The position numbers were made by a program, and so were the translations under genes. From the NCBI RefSeq assembly GCF_026213295.1, contig NC_079412.1, positions 8,407,130 through 8,471,129 on the forward strand: a stretch of DNA of 64,000 nt. Direction: 5' to 3'. The DNA is from Gadus chalcogrammus (lineage: Eukaryota > Chordata > Actinopteri > Gadiformes > Gadidae). The notes beneath the pieces are model-generated. The model ran no database searches and was not told the DNA's origin. It was given only the letters and a program-made list of their open reading frames with translations. Numbering within the stretch: the stretch's first letter is position 1; every line of letters starts with the position of its first letter. Of the stretch, positions 1-64,000 are shown one piece after another.

Positions 1-129
1 GTTAGCAGTAGCTCACTAGCTTCACACTGAGGGTGTTAGCAGTAGCTCACTAGCTTCACACTCCGGGTGTTAGCAGTAGCTCACTAGCTTCACACTGAGG
101 GTGTTAGCAGTAGCTCACTAGCTTCCTGG
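1..129. repeat. 34-bp tandem repeat at the window start
   Basis: Units start at 1, 35, 69 and 103 (gttagcagtagctcactagc followed by ttcacactgagggt), nearly identical. The array continues beyond the left edge. It lies in an fmnl3 intron. Confidence 0.9.
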
Positions 130-216
130 TGACCTTTGGGACTCTTGGAATTAAGTCACCAGATGGGAGCCATCAAAACATAGACCTCAAAAGTTTGCTC
201 CATGTCTATACTTCGC

Positions 217-367
217 CTTGTAGACATTTTAAACAAGGGTCCAAATTCTGAGGAGACCCTGAATGCTCATGAACTGCCAGTCCAGACAGCAGAGAGCTGT
301 GGTGTGTTACTTTAAAAGGCACGATGACAGGTACATGGACTTTTACAACACGGCCACCAATGGTGTT
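217..367. repeat. Interspersed repeat, copy 1 (pair with 5842-6045)
   Basis: It shares a colinear series of blocks with 5842-6045: tgtagacatttt..aaac, ctgaggagaccc, ccagtccagac.gcaga, tttaaaagg, ggcacgatgaca and acatggac.tttacaaca.ggccacca. It is diverged, and no coding region or clear terminal repeats are seen. The class is unknown. Confidence 0.7.
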
Positions 368-797
368 CAACCGCAGTAATTAGGAGTTACGCACCAAAGC
401 AGTACAGTATTGCAACTGTAATTACAATCATTATTAGGCCTACTGGGACTTTCCCTTTTAGCACTGGTATAGAGGACCTCTTCAGGGGTCGGGAAAGCAG
501 TGTTTGTTTTTCTTTGCTCTCATTTTCCCAGTGTGTTTGTGTTTGGTGGGAGTTGGGCTAAATCTATCCCGTTGGCATTCTGTCCCTTCCCATGAATTCC
601 CATAATTAGGCGGCATTGCTGCGATGTAAGCGAGCTGACCTTCTCATGCATAACTATTACACTCATGGATGTAAGATAGACATCAAATGGGGAATGTTGG
701 GTCATTTTACTAAGGAAATATCATCTTCTATGCCAACAAAATGTTAGCATTCCCTTGAAGAATATCCTCCTGTGAATGATCCAGTTTGTACTTCCAG

Positions 798-9207
<8,410 letters not shown>

Positions 9208-10751
9208 CCCTCCTCCCAACCCTACCCCCACACACACTAATGCCAAGGTTGTCTGCAGGTCTCTCTCCCGAGCCCCCTGTTGCATGCAGCATGACCCCCC
9301 GCCCCCACTGTCACTCAACCCCAGGATCCCTCTCCTGACTGACCTGTGTACTAACCCAGGCTGCCACCGGTTGCCCTCTTGGGTTTATTTGGTGATGCTC
9401 CACAGACTGTTTGGCTACAACGAGTAGGAGACGGCAAACCTCTTTTACTTTCTTAGAAAATTCTGAGCAAAATTATAAACGTGAACACAGCCCTGATTGT
9501 GAAGCAATCAAGAGCGAGGATCATGCATGGCATGGATGACTATAACAACAACGATATGCACATTGCAACTTTTGCAATGGTCGACAATCTTTCTCCTTCA
9601 GAATGCAGAATTTTTGCCTAAAGAGGTTTGGCTTTCCAAAATACAACGAATGGACAGCATCTGGTTCCATTCTAGACTAACATGTTTTGGTTTTTTCCTG
9701 CTAACATGACACTCTTCTTTCCTCATCCTCCCCCAACCCCTCCATCCGCCTCTGTACTCCTACAGCTGAGACGGAGAGTAATGAGGGTACATGAGAGTCC
9801 TAGCTGAGGGTAAGGTAGTCTGGTGCAGCCCGCTGCCGCTTTAGCTCTGCAGCTCCCGTGTGCGGTCGCTACGTGGACGTCGGCTGCTTTGGCGCTTCAC
9901 AAGCTTCTCAAAGCAGTCCAATCGCTGTGCTACACACCAGTAATGGAATAGATGACAACGCAGTCCAATATTTGACCGGTCCAGTTCTGAGTATTTCACT
10001 TTTTAAGCTTCAATCTAAAATCGTATTTTAAATTCTAGAGACCCTCAACCTCCAGGCAGGAGAATTGTTTGTACACGGTCGTATCGGTGCCATCGGTTTG
10101 TCACTGATGACCACTACATTTATGGTCAGGGCACCACCATCTTCATCATCGTCACCATCATCATCTGTTACCTCCTCCTATGTGTTGCATGCAGTCCAGT
10201 GTTCGTCCAGCTCACCTGTTAACAATATCCACCGTGTTGTGTGTCTGCTAACGGTCTCTCGCGTTCTGCTGCACAGCGCTCGGTCAATAAGCTTTTTCTA
10301 ATATTAGAAAGAGCTTGTTGGCCATCTGCCATGTTTGTCTTTGGTTTGTGTATCCATATTGTGACCATGTGATTTAAGTAACTACACTCCCAAAGCCCTG
10401 GTGTCCACTGTGTCACATTATAGCAATAATGTTAGAATTTGGGAATCCAAGGTTTAGGGAAAAGTGTAATTTCTCTTTTCAAAATAACTATTGACGATAA
10501 ATGGATAAATCCCATCACACAGTGCAACCAAACTATGAAGACATACCTGCGCTATTTTAGTGCCATGTATCAGCCTTCACAGACACTGTTATTGCAATGA
10601 AGGGATTCAAAAAGGACCAAAATCTTTGACGAGTTTGCGGCTTGGAGCTGAGCCAGGATTCAGTGGGCCGTGGCGTTCGGCTGTACTCTCCTAACACGTG
10701 TGTCCCCCTCCCCTGTCTCTCTCCCCCTCCCCCCAACCCTCCCACTCACAG

Positions 10752-10816
10752 ATCTCAGAAACCAGCCGTTCCTGAGAGCCGACGCCTTGCTGCGGAGCGG
10801 CTGGAAGAGGCCTTAA
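10752..10816 (+). CDS. fmnl3: fmnl3 alternative terminal exon (DLRNQP-type C-terminus)
   Basis: A pyrimidine-rich tract and acceptor (ctcccactcacag) precede a phase-1-compatible reading. Joined to the exon ending at 8305 it gives IIT-DLRNQPFLRADALLRSG, then WKRP and TAA at 10814-10816. DLRNQP.RRADA is the start of the alternative C-terminus I remember for FMNL2/FMNL family isoforms, so chance similarity is unlikely. It ends earlier than the FMNL2 form. It lies inside what would be the 3'UTR of the isoform ending at 9207, so the two endings would be mutually exclusive. Confidence 0.7.
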
Positions 10817-12296
10817 ACCACCTGTGTGTCCCCCAACACTTATAACCCCCGCCTCCCCAGACCACCTCCCCTGTGCCCTGTGTCCTGGTGGGGGTCCCCG
10901 TACCCCAGACAACCTCCCCTGTGCCCTGTGTCCTGGTGGGATCCCCGTACCCCAGACCAATACCCTGCCCTGAACCCCACGCCTGAGGCAACAGAGAGAC
11001 TGGAAGTGATGACCGGGGGCATCAAACCCATGACATAGTGCCGTCTGGGTATTTATTTATTTATGGAGATACTTCTGCAGGAATAATTACAGCGACTGCA
11101 TTGGGCCGACTTTCCTTTCTCGCTCCAAAGATAGACTCTAACATCGCCATGGGCTCAGTTAGACGGACTGCACGAGATCCTGCTGGACCTTGGCACTGGG
11201 ATCAAGGCAGTGTATGAAACCCTAATTAAAGAGGGTTACATACACTATTTAAAGAGGGCTTCATGCAGGTGTGGTCAGTCTGGACTCCGTTGGCCAAAGC
11301 AGGAAGGACAATGCTTCTACCCAAAAGTGCCTGCAAAACATTCCTAAAGCCATAACGTCGGGCCGGGCATGAACCCGGCTTGCTGACACATATGCTAACT
11401 CTTAAAGGAGAACTCTTGCTCTGACGAGGCTGGATCTTTCTTTCCTCTGAATATCCAAGAAGATCACGAGTAACAGAGAACGTGGAACGACTTTTGGAAG
11501 GACTTGAGATTGAGCACACCGTCGACAACAGAACAGAGACTTGGAGTTGTTTGCATTCCTAGTTTCAATATTGTACGCTTCCATCGGTCCTTTGGACTGC
11601 TAGCCAAACCAAACATGCTTTCATGTCTTACTTTTGTCAAAAGTGCCTTTCGTAACGACAGTATTATTTTCATTAAGTCAGCCATAACGTGTATCTTTGA
11701 AGTCTTAAATGCAATTTCCTTTTTACTATGGCATGAACACTAAAAATATAATCAACATACAAAGGTTAAAAATATGAAAGTTAAATGGAGGAAAGGTCAG
11801 GGGAAAGAGCTTTTTAATTTGCCTCTTTGCAATCAATTTGGTGTTCTGTTTTGAAGGAAGATGTTAAAAACTGTCATGTATCTGAACTTTATAAATATAT
11901 GTATATATATATTTGACAACACTTTCTGTCAAACTTAGGAAGTGACACAAGAATGAAGATTATTTGATATAGACTGCTGTTTTATAAGTCAGAGGTGGAT
12001 AAATTGTAAATGCAGTGGATGAAGGATATTTCTATTATAATCATGCAGGTTGGGATGTCTTGGTGCTTCTATTGTACATCAGATCAATTCCCTCTTAAAA
12101 GCATCGAGTAGCAAAATGATTGTGCACTTTGAGAATTATTTTTGTGTTCTAGTATGGAACTGTCAATAGAGCGACCAAATGTACACTACTCCGTTTGCCT
12201 TAACCTTGTTTTAGACATTATTTGAAGTGGAAATGTCCTGGGCCAAATACATGCAAATCAATGAATGAAGAAAAAAGCGACTTTCTTTGAAATTGA

Positions 12297-12302
12297 AATA
12301 AA
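12297..12302 (+). terminator. fmnl3: fmnl3 poly(A) signal AATAAA
   Basis: A canonical hexamer in the context gaaataaagtg, followed within 40 bases by T-rich sequence (cttgcatttctcttttcctt), which is a plausible downstream element. It is the last good + strand signal before the convergent lrp1 gene. Confidence 0.6.
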
Positions 12303-12446
12303 GTGAAATGCTTGCATTTCTCTTTTCCTTAACAATCAGTCAATCTATACGAGAACTTTAAAAAATATATCTTTCTGATGGACATATAAAATAAAAAATA
12401 TATAAAGCAGAAGGTGGGACATTCAAACATTTCTACAAATTCACAT

Positions 12447-12452
12447 TTTATT
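12447..12452 (-). terminator. lrp1: lrp1 distal poly(A) signal candidate (AATAAA)
   Basis: tttatt on the + strand in cacattttatttcc. If used, the lrp1 transcript would end about 145 bases from the fmnl3 poly(A) signal at 12297. Confidence 0.35.
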
Positions 12453-13410
12453 TCCGAAATTTGTGGTTATGAGTTATATATTCAATGGTAATTCACTGAT
12501 GTTTTGCTCCAGCCATGATGACAGAAGCCATTCTATTTCAAATGAAGGTCAGAGTCCTCATACATTTCTACTATAAAAATCCATTTAATTTCTTATATCA
12601 AAAAAATCAAAATTAACCAAAATTAAAACAAACAACTAAACCAAAAACATCCATGTGAGTTCTGCAATCCGAGAGACATTCTCAAAATCAAGAAAACCAA
12701 AAACTAAAATGATTTTTCTAATAAGCAGTGAAATAAAGAACGTAGCATGGCGGGACTTTTAAAAGCACATTTTGTGAATACTGTTAAGAAGTGGAAGGGT
12801 GGTGCCAAGGGCGTGCGGTGTGAGGAAGCTGTGGAAGATTGAACAAGAGGTGCAGAGACGGAGCAATCCAAACCGCGACAGGTTCAAAGAGGAGGGCAGA
12901 TGGCTAGCGATAGCATTAGCAGCAGCAAGGCAAAGGAATCAACGAAGGAATGCTTATCAGGAGGGACATCAGCCCCCCCTACCCCCCCCCCCCCCCCCCC
13001 CCGTTAGGAATGCACTTAATGAGCACTAACCCAAATTACATGAACACCCCCCTCCCCAAAACAAACAAACAAACAAACATCAAATACACAAGAAATCAAC
13101 CCAACAACTTCAAAACTCATTTCATACAAGAACGTACCATCGACTTGGCTCCCGGGCCTTTCCTGACAAAAAAAACAACATTTTACAATGGAGGACAAAA
13201 AGACCAAAAGCTAAATACAGCCGTTCATTTACTAAATGTTACGGACGAACTCGAATACGACACTGGTCGGCACAGATCTGTAACTCTGCATCATCAAACT
13301 TCACGAGAGCCTGATCTCCGGCGGTTACTTAGTCGGGCTCTCCATGCTAGAGCCGGCGGCGGATACCAAACGGCCGCAGATAACCTCCCAGACGGTCTGG
13401 AATACGAGCC

Positions 13411-13416
13411 TTTATT
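13411..13416 (-). terminator. lrp1: lrp1 proximal poly(A) signal candidate (AATAAA)
   Basis: tttatt on the + strand in gcctttattac, 900 bases after the lrp1 stop codon. That distance is similar to the human LRP1 3'UTR length as I remember it. Confidence 0.4.
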
Positions 13417-14315
13417 ACAATCATATTCTTCCAACAAACACACTCACACAAACAGTTGGGCCATTCATTTCTGATACTGATAAAAAAACAAAACAGAACT
13501 GATTAAAAGCAAGTACAGACCGCTATTTGTTACTGTTGTATTGTATTCCTGGGTATAGTTTCAAGACACTTTGTTAATAGGTTATATATATGTATATATG
13601 CAAATATATATAACTTGAGTCTGTGCAAGAAGGAAAAGACAATCGCTTGAAAGTGATTCAGACAACAGGGCGGTTTTTGTCTGGGTGCTGAGTTGTGTGT
13701 ATGTCCTCAGGCATCTTACACTCGTCCCTCATCAAGACCTCCAGCAGCAAACAGGCGCCCAACCAGCCAATAGGAAGCATTCATTAGTGAAACTGACATT
13801 TGCTGTCCTCACATCCCCAATGTCTTTCACAATCAACAAAGACTTGGAAAATTATTATTTTTCCTAGGTATTGGAACAATGCATTGTTTTTTTCCTCCCC
13901 CTATACAATCCATACAAAAATAAAAAATTAAAATTGTTCCACTGCCGTTTGAATCTTTCCATGTCTTACATTTGCACAGAGGTAGTGGCTATATGACTGA
14001 GGGGAGGGGGGGGGGGGACAGGAGAGGAGGGGAGCAAAATTAACAACTGAATAAATGTCTATAAAATGGTTTCCGTTTTCTCCTCAGAGATTTCTTTTTT
14101 TTTTTTGTCAAAGAAAAAAATATAATACTGCAATCACATAAAAAAGTAGTCCTTCATTTTATACATTTTATACAGTGTTCTCCTTTTGTTGTGTTTCTTT
14201 TTTCTTCCCGATTGGTAAAGGCATTTCATCTGTTTGTTGAGCTCTGCGCCGCGGTGGGCGGGTGTGGTCTGGGGCGAGGCAGGGCAACGATGGCAGTTCA
14301 TTCCACGGCAGGGCT

Positions 14316-64000
<49,685 letters not shown>

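Larger units (their letters stand above)
9208..12302 (+). other. fmnl3: fmnl3 3' untranslated region
   Basis: There are about 3.1 kb without a convincing coding region apart from the alternative exon at 10752. The distal half is AT-rich, as is usual for a long 3'UTR, and ends at an AATAAA signal. An imperfect 48-bp direct duplication (GTGCCCTGTGTCCTGGTGGG core) occupies about 10855-10965. The extent is inferred from the poly(A) signal; no transcript evidence is available here. Confidence 0.6.
12447..14315 (-). other. lrp1: lrp1 3' untranslated region (extent inferred)
   Basis: AT-rich sequence with homopolymer runs (poly-C near 12972-13000, poly-T near 14095-14106), no recognisable coding region and no repeat copies that I recognise. 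Two candidate AATAAA signals on the - strand (13411 and 12447) give a 3'UTR of about 0.9 or 1.9 kb. Confidence 0.5.

Noticed and set aside
12950..13474. 174-codon + strand frame
   Set aside because: Lies in the lrp1 3'UTR, starts in a poly-C run, and shows no recognisable protein.

Overview
The window is nuclear DNA of a vertebrate, almost certainly a teleost fish. The evidence is multi-exon genes with GT-AG introns, vertebrate-specific protein families (formin-like FMNL3, LDL-receptor-related protein LRP1), tRNA-derived SINEs with the common fish 3' tail (GTCGCTTTGGATAA..), compact introns and an extreme density of micro- and minisatellites. That density recalls cod-like (gadiform) genomes, but this is only an inference. 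No bacterial, plasmid, phage or CRISPR content is visible.

Layout. (1) 1-12.3 kb, + strand: the 3' three quarters of fmnl3, a cytoskeletal formin (end of the regulatory armadillo/FH3 region, coiled coil, FH1, FH2, DAD). There are sixteen coding exons at 798-9207 plus an alternative last exon at 10752-10816. A poly(A) signal lies at 12297. (2) 12.4-64 kb, - strand: lrp1, running from the second beta-propeller (partial exon at the window edge) to the stop codon at 14316. I placed 77 exons; their phases chain without a break or stop and give about 3,827 residues. They cover ligand-binding clusters II (8 repeats), III (10) and IV (11), the intervening YWTD propellers and EGF modules, the furin site, one membrane helix and a tail with two NPxY motifs. 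The signal peptide, cluster I and the first propeller lie beyond 64000. (3) 42777-43833, + strand: a single-exon class A GPCR of the galanin-receptor/GPR151-like kind, nested antisense in a 4.2-kb lrp1 intron, with its own poly(A) signal (44016) and an apparent one-base frameshift in TM4.

fmnl3 and lrp1 are convergent; their distal poly(A) signals lie only about 145 bp apart. The genes are not functionally coupled in any way the sequence shows: fmnl3 elongates actin filaments, lrp1 is an endocytic and signalling receptor, and the nested gene is a membrane receptor.

The most unusual feature is the relation of tandem repeats to splice sites. Three different minisatellites (42, 49 and 19 bp) start at, or in register with, base +1 of an intron. 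Two (GTCT)n tracts start about five bases into introns, a SINE begins about six bases into another, and several (CT)n tracts form the polypyrimidine tract of acceptors. I found no wholly new gene system; this splice-junction-anchored repeat pattern and the alternative fmnl3 C-terminus are the observations most worth following up.
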